64,000 nucleotides of DNA from Galerina marginata. Lineage: Eukaryota; Basidiomycota; Agaricomycetes; Agaricales; Galerinaceae. The notes beneath the pieces were generated by a model. It did no database searches. It was not told the origin of the DNA and was given only the letters and a program-made list of their open reading frames with translations. Positions within the stretch are counted from its first letter, which is position 1. Every line of letters begins with the position of its first letter. The translations under genes were made by a program, and so were the position numbers. Below are positions 36,284 through 53,269 of the stretch, piece after piece. The stretch lies in the NCBI GenBank assembly GCA_023014335.1, contig JAECYW010000031.1, forward strand, positions 310,001-374,000, written 5' to 3'.

Positions 36284-36848
36284 CGGAATATTATTGGTCC
36301 AGTGTAAGATTGTGAGAGCCTTGAGGAAATTTGACAGCGATGGCGGCCATCAAGGAGTGCTTTGGGACCTGCCACGTGGGGCAGGTCCGTGGTCCGAGAC
36401 GCGGTCACGTTGACAAAACATCCTCGAAATTCGCTGGCCATGGTCCTCGGTGCGTCGCGTCGTGGGGCTCTTCATACGGAAATCTGCTTGAGCTTCTCTA
36501 TTGGGTAGTCCAGTCCATACCCTTTGGTTAATTGGAGTTGAATTTGGCTATCCTCCGATATCGCCACTTGCTGTACCATAAACCTTGAAAAACCTTTGAG
36601 CAACGACATGTAAGCTAAGTTTCTTGCACTCTTTTGAGAAATTTCACATTTTCTGCACACCCGTACTTTGTGAAAACGTGATAAATTCGAAGGTATAAGC
36701 AATACAGAAAGGTTCATGCTCTCTACAAGGCTGCAATGAAGAATACAGACTAGTCGTAGGTAAATAAGCCGCCGGAATTGACGAGTCTGTGAGTATTCAA
36801 GACTGTGGGCTGGGTGATATTGTTGGTTATGGGATGACTTGAAGAAAA
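36284..36848. other. intergenic between F-box gene start and peroxidase 3' end
   Basis: A minus frame at 36472-36897 overlaps the last peroxidase exon in another frame and is a shadow. Nothing else is supported. Confidence 0.45.
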
Positions 36849-42467
<5,619 letters not shown>

Positions 42468-45400
42468 CTATTGCAAAGTTGGAACACCGAATACATTTTC
42501 GTTTGTGTTACTTGTATAGAAAAACCTTTGCCCTCCCGCATATTCGACAACTTCATGCAACTCCATGTGCTTATTCAGAGTACCGCGCTTGTCTGCAACC
42601 AGCTCTTGGGCATAAAATGCGGCAAACCATGAATATAGGTCAAATCCACGTCGCGGCGCATCTAGGGGTAGGCGCGGTACAAAGAGCGCTGATATGCAGC
42701 CCATCAGGCAGACAACGCTGATTATCACCACCATTTCAAGATTGAAGATCTTAGTCTTTGTGGCAACCTGGTCGAAGTACCGCCGTGCTACAGTCAAGCC
42801 GGAACCTGCAAAATATGGTAGGACATTACTAGCATCAGCAAGAGCTCGCGCTTGGGCGTAGTACACTTCCGAGAGCTCTGTGTATCCCAGTGGGTTATTA
42901 CCACTAGTGAATGAGATCAGCTGTGTGAGGGCGCCGTAGTCAGAACGGAATTTCATATCCAAGAGCCAAAAAAGGTACCGTTGGTGACGGAACATAAAAT
43001 GAATCGCGTCCGTTATCCTTCACGATTTGATTTATACTGTTTTGGTGACTAACAAGGTAGCTAAAATCGAAATAAACGGTTAAAAAAATCAATCCGAACT
43101 AGAAAAAAAAGTTCTTACACGGGGCTTAAATTTGTCGAATTCAAGTTGCGTTTGACGAGTGGATCAGTTATCTCCGGACCATTCAATTTTTCCTTCTTGA
43201 GATCAGTGATCACTGCCGCCTTGTCGACTATACGCATGGAACTCGGTAAGCCCGCAGAGCTGTTGTAGACTTCAAGCACCCAGGGCTCATACAGCTCCAG
43301 ACAGACAGCCGCGTCGTACCCGATAGATGAAAAGGATCCCTGCTTGTCAGGTACTGAGGAATTTACTTTGATCCCGAATGTTCCGTTAGGTGCAAAGGAG
43401 TCGTTGAGCCTGACGAGTACATGCTCCAAGGTGACGAAACCACTTCCGTTTTCACCTATGCAATGGTTTAATACGGCTGATAATTCGGGTAGAAAAACAG
43501 GGCAGTCATACTCACCCGTGTTGACGGGCGTACTTTTCATGCTATTTGCAACACCGTTATTCGAAAAAAGTGCTGAGACGGCAATCGATATAGGTTAAAA
43601 ATCAGAAACGAAGTGGCATAGGCTTACCTCCGAGAGCGACGCTTGAGGTGTTCAATCCTGATGGAAGAGTATCGTTGAAAGCCACCACGCTCGAGAAATT
43701 GAACGGCTTTTCATAGTCCTGTGGTATGGACATGTTAAAGCTCTGGAAAAGCGACCGTATGGTTTCACGAGGAGTGAAAAGGTAAGTGAAGCCATTCGCA
43801 GATACTGGTACACTGAAAATAAAAATGCATAAGTCTAGAAATTCTCAATGAAGTACATGGGGCTAACAGATTGTTGGGTATTTACTCAATAGCTGGGAGC
43901 TTGGACACCCAGTCGGTTTGTTTCTCATTAATGCACTGACGCAGCATTTGCGTGACGGTGCGATTAGCTCGTTCAGTCGATCCATCCGTCTGCGGATTTG
44001 CGCACTTTATCCTGATACCCCACCGTGGAAACCTGATAAAAAGAACCATTAATTTATACTCAATTCAACGTTAAGAACAGTACACTGCGATAACTTACCT
44101 CAAGACAGCCCCGGGTGCTACTCCATTTGAAGACAGATCAGCTTCCGAATCTGGAACACTCGCATTAGTTGAAGCCGTATTGTATTGCAAGAACGTTCCG
44201 AAGCCAGCGCCTCCAGCAACGAGTTGGGAAGGGATGACTTCGGAAAAGTAGATGGTGTCGTTCTTCCACGCAAATGAGACAACTGGAGGCATGCTTCTGT
44301 GCATCGAAAATGGGGCCATGGTCCAGGTTAATGTAAAGTCCTGATATAAAATAAAATAAGAATGTCTACTAGGCATCCGGTGTAAGGAAAGTTGACCTCG
44401 AAGACCGATTGAAGTGCCAGGGCTTGTTTGATATCCTGATCTGAGATATCCATGGTGATAACCACTTCTTGATAATCTTGATATTGGTGCTGTAGCAACA
44501 CAATTAAATAAAACGATGTACCAACGTACCCAGAGGTAAGCACGCACTATAACCCGAACATTAATATCCGTCACACGTCCCAACAAAAAAGATAAGGATC
44601 CTGATATTACGACGTTCAGCAAGAAAAATAGAATCCAGAAGGACCAATGGCGTGCGCTGGTGTGAAATTGTCAGCAGTGTATGATTAGAGCAAGGCTAGA
44701 CGTTTACGCACTCGTATGCCTTACGAGATTTTCTTGCAGCACCTTCATACCAGTGTCGGTTCCACAATAACCGTAAGGCTCCTGGCGCACCCTTAGGGCT
44801 TTGAGAATAGCCGTCTAGGTCTTGTAGCTTTATCCCTGGTGCGTTTGGTACCCGAGATTGGTGTACTACAGTAGCCCAAGCTGGGGGGAAGGGAAAAACC
44901 TTCAGTATAAGCAGGCTCTCTAACGGTGTCAATAAAATCACGAACTCGCAGCTTCCAGAATACCTGTGGCCAAATTAAGCAAACTTGAACCCAGGGCAAA
45001 ACCCAGCAGTCCGCAACCCGCGCCTACTAATAACCTCGTCCAGAAAAGATTTCTCCCAGTCGACGCAAGAACGAATATCAGAAGGAATGGGTACGCCAGT
45101 GCGCACAGCACGAGGTGAACGATGAGTCGCTTCCACGACGGCATCTCATAACCATCCGCAAACGGATGCCGCCGGCGCTTTGGCACGGTGTGAAGACGAG
45201 AATAGGAATGCGAAGTACCAGTTACAGGCGGGGAATCAAAAAAATTACTTGAGGAGGATGGTGACGGTGTCCATGCGTACTGCGGATCAGGCAATTGGTA
45301 GGGATGAATGTCGTTCTCTGAACTTGGCCCACTGGTTCGCCCTTGCCGCTGCCGAAAAACTGCGCCTGGGGGAGTTGATGGGAGGGGCACGATCACCTCT

Positions 45401-45618
45401 TGACCTTCCTCATTCTCTCGGTTGACGAACGGCGTATTTTCGTCGACTGAAAACAGTGAGCTGTAACTCGCGCTTCTGCGAAGCGAGGCAGCGGCCTGGT
45501 GAGAACTACGCGGACTAACACTGAGAAGTTCAGTGGGTCGCGAGCTGGGTAGTAGCAGCAGCTGTTCATCCGCCTGGTCTATGTCGAAAACGACATTGCG
45601 CAGTGGTGATCGTGTCAT
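42468..45618 (-). CDS. large multi-pass membrane glycoprotein, tandem copy A, with exonised integrase segment
   Basis: Eleven exons, all in phase: 44946-45618, 44712-44880, 44548-44656, 44397-44489, 44099-44340, 43886-44032, 43628-43812, 43516-43572, 43119-43455, 42979-43060 and 42468-42920; 848 residues. A disordered Ser/Pro-rich N-terminus (~160 residues) precedes hydrophobic spans LIVHLVLCALAYPFLLIFVL, LLVGAGCGLLGFALGSSLL and SFWILFFLLNVVISGSLSFL. A large ectodomain with many N-glycosylation sequons follows, then a last span (MVVIISVVCLMGCISALFV) and a ~70-residue tail. I do not recognise the family. The neighbour at 46639-49743 is a close paralogue with the same exon layout. Exon 6 contains about 38 codons of Ty3/gypsy integrase not present in the paralogue; splicing at a GTAAAT donor (G43885) keeps the frame and avoids the TAA that the ancestral donor would include. 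Confidence 0.82.
43886..44001 (-). mobile_element. Ty3/gypsy integrase fragment inside a host exon
   Basis: The minus strand encodes PQTDGSTERANRTVTQML, followed by RQC and DWVSKLPAIE. This is the hallmark C-terminal part of the integrase catalytic core of Ty3/gypsy retrotransposons (the H-P-Q-T-D-G-x-x-E-R region with the catalytic Glu). No LTRs, RT, RNase H or gag surround it. It is in the same strand and frame as the host exon. It replaces about 17 nt of the paralogue's exon with about 121 nt, and its 3' edge supplies a splice donor. Confidence 0.88.
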
Positions 45619-46638
45619 GACCTAGTCGACGGAGAGGAGATTTTTCCTACAGTATGGGGATTAATTGATGATTGCAGTTGAAGACACCAGAATATATCGA
45701 GTCACATCGAGAAGATCTGGATTAGCTTCGAATCCGATGTCGAGTTTGTGGGTGAACAGCCTACGAGGGCATCAGCCGAGGATGCCTTGTACGCTGTTAT
45801 TGTTAAGTACACACTGTCAACTGATCATGTCAAGATTAAGAATATTGCATCTCTTGCACCGCAGCCAGCGCACGAGGAGTTTGGGGCACTTTGTCACTGT
45901 GGGCATTGCGTGATGGACGTCTCGGGAACTTTCCGCGCCCGTTCAAAGTTTGTGGGCGATCAGTGATGGATGTGTCTGAAATTAATAATTATTAACATAG
46001 GTTCCGGCATTGAGGTACAGCGTTCAGCGAAGATACATCGCCAAAGGAGGGGTAAATGGAAACTACCTGGGTCATTTCAACGCCGTCAACGGTCAACTCT
46101 GTGTTGCTTAGGTTTGAATCCGAGGACGCCAACTGCACTTATTCATAGGCACAGCCCCTACTGGCTGCTAAGACTTATCAGGTCGACTTCGGGTCTTCAG
46201 TCCATGCGTTCAGAAGCAGCGGCTGTAGTAGGCATATCAGGTCTACCCTAGCAGCTCGGGTCTGGCAAGGCTCGGATGAGCGTCGAGCAGGCGCGCGGTA
46301 TGGCAAGCACGCAGTGGTCAGGTCCAAGCAAGGCAACGTCACACGACCTACATAGTCGGACATGCTGTGCTACGGATACTATCTAATCTAATCCGACCTC
46401 GGGCAGCTCGGGCCAGAGCCCACTGGCGCCACGATGATATCACTTGCTGTACTGAGCCCGACGTCGTCCGCGCCACTGCTTGGACGCCATTGTAATTCCG
46501 TATGCTTTATTTGACTTTAGATCGAAAATCTCCATCACCAGTGGCTTTCTTCAAACTTGCTTCCTGAAGCGTCCGTAATATGAGCAAGACAAAAAATTAT
46601 TTACTTTATGTATCGTCCAAGTCGAAGTGTTTGAAGTA
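45619..46638. other. intergenic between tandem copies A and B
   Basis: Promoter of copy A and 3' flank of copy B. It contains the second copy of the dispersed repeat (46231-46302). No gene seen. Confidence 0.5.
46231..46302. repeat. dispersed repeat, copy 2 (see 7531-7603)
   Basis: Same-orientation match to 7531-7603 with an identical 20-nt core gcagctcgggtctggcaagg and a few substitutions and small indels on either side. It lies between two tandemly duplicated genes. Confidence 0.6.
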
Positions 46639-49600
46639 TCAATCGCAATTAGTGGCATAGTAAAACTTTTGCTCTCCAGCATAATCAACAACTTCTCTCA
46701 GCTCCATATGCTTCCCCAGGCGACCCGGATGGTCGACAACCAGCTCTTGAACAGAAAATGCCGAGAACCAAGAGTACAAGTCAAATCCTCGTCGAGGCAG
46801 GTCGTGAGGTAAGCGTGGTACAAAAAGTGCTGATATTCCACCCATTAGGCAGACAACGAAAATCATCGTCGCAATTTCGATATTGGCGATTTTCGTATTT
46901 GTTACTATCTGGTCGGGGTACCACCGGGCGACGCTCAACCCAGAGCCTGCAAAATAGGGAAGGACATTACTAGCATCAGCGAGGGCCCGCGCCTTTGCGA
47001 AGTACACTTCTGACAGCTCGGTATACCCCAACGGTCCTTGACCTCCAGTGAAAGAAATCAACTGTGTGACCGCGGCAGTAATCAGAATAGAAGTAATCTT
47101 TCCATCAGTAAAAAGGGTACCGTTGGTGAAGGAACATAATTTGAATCCCGTCCATTGTCCTTAAGAATTTGGTTTACACTATTTTGGTGACCAACGATAT
47201 ATCTAAAAATTCGCCTAGCCAGTCAATGACGGAAATATAATAGACAAGAAAGGTCTTACACAGATTTCAAATTTGTCGAGTTCAAGACGCGTTTCACGAG
47301 TGGGTTACTTATCCTTTCCCCCTTTAGCTGCTCCTTTGTAATTTGGGTGTTCATATCCTTGATCGATGCGGCTTTGTCGACAATACGCATAGAACCTGGA
47401 ATGCTCACAGAGCTATTGTATACTTCGACCACCCAGGGTTCATAAAGCTCCAGACATACGGCCGCGTCATAGCCAATATATGTTAAGGTTCCATTGATGT
47501 CAGGCAAAGTGGTTCCTTTGACACCAAAAGTCCCGTTATGTGCGTAGGTGTCGTTCAGTCTGACGAGTACATGTTCCAATGTGATGAAACCGTCGCCATT
47601 TTCACCTACAAGAGAGAGATGAATACGGCCACGGGGCCAAGAGGAATAACCCGGAAAATACGAAACTTACTCACCGAGACTAGAAGGAGAACTCTTCAAG
47701 CTGTGTGCAACACCGTTATTCGAGAACGCCGCTACGATCACACCTTAGAACTGTTTATATGGTAACGCCTAGGCTTACCTGCAGCGGCTATACTTGAGGC
47801 ATCGAATCCTGAAGGAAACGTATCATTCGGATTGATGAAGCTAGAGAAGTTGAATGGCTGTTCGTAGCTCTGTGGAAGGGTCATATCGAAATACTGATAG
47901 AGGTCCCTGATTGTTTCACGTGGGGTAAAAAGGTAGGTTAATCCGCCATACGAGACCGGGATACTGTCATACGAAAATCAGCCTTGAATTTCCAGGCAAG
48001 AAAGAGAACGAACAGATTGTTGGATATGTCTGGTATCTTGGTGCATTTAATTCTTATACCCCATCTAGGAAACCTGAAATAAGCACAAGAATTATTAATC
48101 ATATTTGGACCCGGCGACGGAGAAATTAATTACCTTACGACAGCCCCTGGTGCTGCTCCGACGGAAGGGTTCATATCACTGAGATCTTCGGCGTTTAAAT
48201 TGAGAGTCGGAGACGTAGTATCGGGCTGGAAGGTACCGAATCCACTGCCACCAGGTACCAGCTGAGAGAGGATGACTTCGGAAAAATAGACTGTGTCGTT
48301 ATTCCACGCGAAGGACACCGCTGGGGGTAAGCTTCCATGCGTCGAAAATGGAGCTAACGTCCAGGTCACTGCGTAATTCTAAAACGAATAAATAAGTAAA
48401 CGCCTGAAATGCTTCGGAATAGAAATTAAATTCACGTCGAAAGCAGATTGAAGTATGTCTGCTTGTTTAATGTCCTGATCCGAAATATCTGCTGCTACTG
48501 CCACTTCGTGATAATCTTGATATTGGTGCTGTCACAGAGTCGATTTCAGTATCAACATGTACTGCTGTACTGAGACGAAAAACTTACTATAACACGGACA
48601 TTAATGTCCATCACTCTTCCCAGCAGAAAAGATAGCATTCCGGAAAGGGAGATATTTAGCAAAAAAAATACTATCCATAGCGACCACCGGCGGTCACTAG
48701 TGTTGAATTGTCAACAAAAATCATGTACAAATGGACGATAAAGGGTCTACGAACTCGTACAACTTACGAACTTCCCTCTGAGCGCCTTGATATGAACGTC
48801 GATCCCAAAGCAACTTTAACGCGCCTCGCGCGCCTGATGGGTTATGGGCATGGGATGCCAGATCCTTCAACCTGACCCCCGGACCATTTGGTAACCGAGA
48901 TTGATGGACTATAGTAGCCCAGGCTGATCGTGAAAACCCTCAGCGTTAACCAACATTCCAAATGATAAACATACCAGCAGCTTCTAAAATTGCTCTTGCT
49001 AGATTTAGTAGACTCATACCCAGGGCGAGACCCAGCAACCCGCACCCTGCGCCGACCAAAAAACGTGCCCAGAACAGGCTCTTCCCAGCTGACGCTATAA
49101 CGAATACCAGAAGAAATGGGTAGGTCAACGCGCAAAGCACGATGTGTATGATAAGCAACCTCCACTGCGGCACTTCATAGCCCTCTGCGAACGGGTGCCG
49201 ACTCTTCGGTGGGGTAGGGAAACTGGGAAACGCATAGGAGGCACCAGTCACAGGCGGCGAGTCGAAAAATTTGCCAGAGAAGGATGGAGACGGGGTAAAT
49301 GCGCAGTGGGCGACGTCGGACAACTGGTAGTACGAATGTGCGTCATCCAGTGGGACGGTTACTGGGCCGAGATCGACCGCTTTTTCGTCATCTGCGTCGG
49401 CGGCCTGTCTGAGCGCAGGGCGCAAGTCCACCTGCAGGGGACTTAACAGCTGTGGAATACGTAAGAGGGGGGCGTCTGGTCTTTCGTCTTCCACTTTTTC
49501 TCTGTCCCCAAATGGTGTATTGTTGTTGACCGAGGATATCGGACTAAGGATCTCGTATCTGCGAGAAGGGGCCATCGATGTGACCAGTGGACGTGGACCC

Positions 49601-49743
49601 CTCGGACTGATGCTGACGCGCCCATTGACCGGCTTAGATAGCGGTGTCAGTTGCTCATTCCAGTCTTCGTCGTCGACGTTGACGACCTCGCCTTGTGAAA
49701 ATGTCGATAAACCCCACGGCTTGTGTTGCGACAAGCGTGTCAT
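46639..49743 (-). CDS. large multi-pass membrane glycoprotein, tandem copy B
   Basis: Paralogue of the gene at 42468-45618. It starts at ATG 49743; exon 1 is 48975-49743, and the same ten further exon blocks follow in order down to the stop at 46639. Shared blocks include QLRLLIIHIVLCALTYPFLL-type membrane spans, HQYQDYHEVAVAADISDQD, FPRWGIRIKC, LTYLFTPRETIRDLYQYF, ITLEHVLVRLNDTY, YDAAVCLELYEPWVVEVYN, LADASNVLPYFAGSGL and LFVPRLPHDLPRRGFDLYSW. The integrase segment is absent: the equivalent exon (60 nt) reads FPRWGIRIKCTKIPDISNNL and splices at a later donor, giving the presumed ancestral state. No stop or frameshift was seen. The family is unrecognised; topology suggests a surface protein with a glycosylated ectodomain between membrane spans. 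Confidence 0.8.
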
Positions 49744-51688
49744 TCCCGCACGGATAAAGATACTTCAGACTGGAGGCTTTTCAAGGGAATGGCCAATTTT
49801 TGTCCAGGGAGATGATGGAAGAGAAAATCGTCCTACGGGACGCAGCCAAGAAAGTGGAGGAGAAAAAGTCTACTGAAGGATTGCGATTGCGTTTCAATCT
49901 CATATATCACGATAAGAAACCACACAGACGTCCCCACGTCGGAAGTGACAGCCGATTCCAGAGCTTTAGATAGCCGCCCCAGAAAAAATGATGGCCATGT
50001 CGAACTTTCAATTAAGCTCTGGCCCTGGATTACCCTCTTTAGTTTTAAGTCACGGAATACAAACTAAGGCCCACTTTTTATGCGCGATTCACCGATTGAA
50101 GGCAGAACTGGAAGTCTTGAACGAAAAATGAATTGCACCAATCCGTCGCCCTTTCCATGGACGCCGACTTCACTTTGAAATTTCCACACATCCGGTCAGT
50201 ATCAGTTTGTGCTTCTTTTTGCCAGGACTTGTCATGTTCCACTCTCTGATGTTCACAATCACAGCGCAGGCGGTGTTCGTGGTGATCGGGTTATGACCAT
50301 GAAACAACTATAAACTGCCTCTGTTGAACCTAGGCAGTTGATGGGACGTCCAGATAATGAGCACAGCCACTGAGGGCTGAAATATTTCGGAACGATAGTA
50401 GCAGGAGGGTGGGAGGTTGTGGGCCCTGTACAAGCGCAAAGTTTAGCAATGGTATCAGGGTTTAGGAAGAGGGATTGAAAAAAAAAATGAACCTAGGGTG
50501 GTCCGAGATCCGAGTCATCGTCCGACTACACTCTTTCGTCGTCGAAGAGGTCTGTCGAGCGGGCCTGAATCCCATCCTGGTGATGAGGGACGTCCTTCGA
50601 GCTTTTGGAGCCGATCAGGAGATTGTCGCGTGTTCCGTATCCTCTCTGAACGCATAGTATTGTCCCTCGTCAGAGAAATCCAAAACCAAAACTCGCCGTG
50701 GAGAGGATGTACTGTTTGAACCTGCCAAAAGTTGAAGGCCCTGATACAGAACATCGACCATCGGATTGACCAGCAGCTAACATAGAGAGGGTTCTGACCT
50801 TCATTGCTCCTCGAGCACTCCGAAATGATGCAGACCATGACAAGCACCCGCTACCCAACCAGAGCTGCGTACTGGCAATTGGGGTTCGAAAAGACGGGTC
50901 GAAAGAAAGGTAAGAGATTGGATGCTCAGAGATCCGACTGGTCATCTAACCCCTCGACCTCTTGTTTGTCGTCGTCGACGGAGATAGGTTGACTGTGGTA
51001 GGTAGGAATTTTTGTCCGGCGGAGGATGCATACGGTAAAGCCGCCGCCTCGAGTGTGCATTGTCTGCGTTTAACGCATTTCTTCCTTCGCATGTTCGTCG
51101 ACTGGTCGTTTCAACGTGGGGTCGTCATCAAAGAGCTCCCCGAAGTTTCTTTGTGCAAGATGGTTGGATTGGACAGTCTTGGCCATGTTTCACGATCGAA
51201 GATCAACTGTATTCCAGGGGAAAAGAATCGCGAGTGAAATCTGGATGCGAATTGCTAGGACGGTTTGATGCTCGAGCTCGAACAGATATCAAGCCTCGGA
51301 CAGTCACTACGAATAAATACAATTGATTCAGCAAAAAAAGAACAGTGTTTGAGTAATGTACAATGGAAATACCTAGTTCGACCATATTTTATGATTGTCC
51401 ACATCCCGATCAAGAATCTTATCCCGTAAGGCCGACGTCAAAAGGACCGAACTCGACATGGCCTTCATCCATTGTCGAGCACTGCAGACGGCGCAGGCTA
51501 TGACCACCAGCAGCAGCCAACCAGGACCGGGCCACCAACCTCCGGCATCACCGTCGCGTCACCACCCCGAAATCCCACTCCTTGCCCTCCTCGTTCTCGA
51601 GGACTTCTGCTGCTCTTCCTTGCGAAACACCAAAAGGCCTTCTAAAACCCTGGTCATCTGACCCAAACTCGACGCCGCCCACTAAAAC
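49744..51688. other. no supported gene
   Basis: Contains the promoter of copy B and about 1.2 kb with several 60-110 codon frames on both strands (for example plus 50475-50657 and minus 50670-50945). A plus stretch at 50830-50911 (MQTMTSTRYPTRAAYWQLGF) ends at a good GTAAGA donor and might be an exon, but I could not find consistent partners. Confidence 0.35.
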
Positions 51689-53269
51689 TCAAACATCATC
51701 GTCAACCAAATCCCACTCCTCGTCCTCCTTGGGCACTTCGACGATTCGTTCTCGTGCGACCCCGCTCATTCCTCCTCCTGCTGTGGTGTTACTTGCATGT
51801 CGGGGACGCGGCCTCGACGTCGGGTTGGCCGTAGTCGCCTGCAAAAGCTGCGCGAAGTCCAGCGGGAAGGAGGGAGGGGTGGGTGGTGGGAGCGTTGGGT
51901 AAGTTTCGTGTGATTTCCTATTAAAAGTAAAAGTAAGAAAAGGGTACGTATTGATTGAGGGAGGAGAAGACGCACCGCCCAAGTTCAGAGCTACAGCAGA
52001 CCATCCATAGGTTGCTTAGCACGTCGCCGGCTTGGCTGAGCGGGACGTCGACGCTCTGGGTGTTAGCGAGGTACGACACGTCGTATAGAAGCATAGACAG
52101 TGCTGTGGTGAACGACGACTGCGGAGACGACGCTGGTGGGTCAGATGCTATCACAGAGGCGGCGAGCGAGTTTGTGTAGTTCTGGTTGGTGTGGGCCGAC
52201 GGGTCTGGCGAGGAGTGGATGCGAGATAGGCTTTTTGGTCTGACCGATGCTGGAGGAGTGGTTGGAGTTGGCGAGGACGAGAGATGTAAAGGGTGCTTAG
52301 TGTACCATCTAGAAGAAGGTTGAGTTCGAGCATGTTGAAACAATGGGAATACGAACCTTGACCATCCTCCCGATTCGCCTCCTCTGATGGCTCCAATCCA
52401 GGGCTGGCCGACGCCTAGCTTGCTTCCAGTCCACACTACCTCAAAAGGAACTTTGATACCCAAGTAAAAAGTGAGAAGCGACAGAAAGTGGATAGTATGG
52501 GTCAGAACAGCGTTGATATGATCTGGCGGGTATCCTAAGCTTCAAATGAGAAACCAAAGCCAACACGAACACATAAATAGAGATACGTACGTCTCATGTC
52601 GCCTGGGACAGGTAAAATAAGGTCTCCAATAGTCCATTCGCCTTTTGTACCGGCTTTGCCACCGATGGGCGGCCGCCCGCCCACTTCGACGACGTTGAAG
52701 ACCTCGACGAGCTCCTGGACCAGCCCTGAGCGAGCTCGTGCGATCGTTGCGGATAGGTTTGATAGGGCCTCAGCCTCCTTGGATGGCGGAGGTGGTGGAG
52801 CAGGCATGGTAGCATGGAGGTTGGACGTGGAGGTCTGTAGGATCGCCGCCGACATCGTTCTTCGACGTGATGCCAGCGTCTCACGTAAAGTTCGTAGGCG
52901 GTCTCTTTCTAGGAAAACTCTGATAAGTACTTCTAGACCAATAACGAAAGCAATAACTCACTTTTCTCGTTCTCCTTCCTCAATTTTGCCAAACCAGCTT
53001 GTAATTCATCCACGTTTCTTTGACAATCTGCGAGTCTAGCTCTTGACAATCTCGCAGGTTTCATGGTGTCATCCAGCGCCTTGTGAGCCTTCGAAACATG
53101 CTCATCACGATCCGAAGAATAATGTTGAGTTTGTTGTCCTAAATCGTGAAAACTGGTTGAAAATATCAGATATCACTGAAAGCAACAAACGATATGCCAC
53201 TCACTGGGTTTTTAAGCAACTTTCGCAGAAGAACTGACGCTGTTTTAGTTCACATATTTTGCAGTCCAT
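51689..53269 (-). CDS. ATG14: autophagy protein Atg14 (Barkor/UVRAG family)
   Basis: Subunit that directs PI3-kinase complex I (Vps34-Vps15-Atg6) to autophagosome formation sites. About six exons, roughly 440 residues. Exon 1 (53205-53269) encodes MDCKICELKQRQFFCESCLK, giving two CxxC pairs (Cys3/6 and Cys15/18) like the N-terminal cysteines conserved in Atg14. A coiled-coil-like segment (LADCQRNVDELQAGLAKLRK) follows. The core domain reads GGKAGTKGEWTIGDLILPVP, then RRYPPDHINAVLTHTIHFLS and FYLGIKVPFEVVW, diagnostic of PF10186. The protein ends acidic (PKEDEEWDLVDDDV). Junctions were checked at C-L-K-T-H (acceptor after CAACCAG), at MR|RYPP, at WS|RWYT and at LG|RKSH. The cysteine pairs favour Atg14 over Vps38/UVRAG; orthology would settle it. 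Confidence 0.87.

Noticed and set aside
43882..43884. TAA directly after the integrase segment taken as proof that copy A is a pseudogene
   Set aside because: The TAA lies inside the intron if the GTAAAT donor is used, and that choice keeps all downstream exons in frame.
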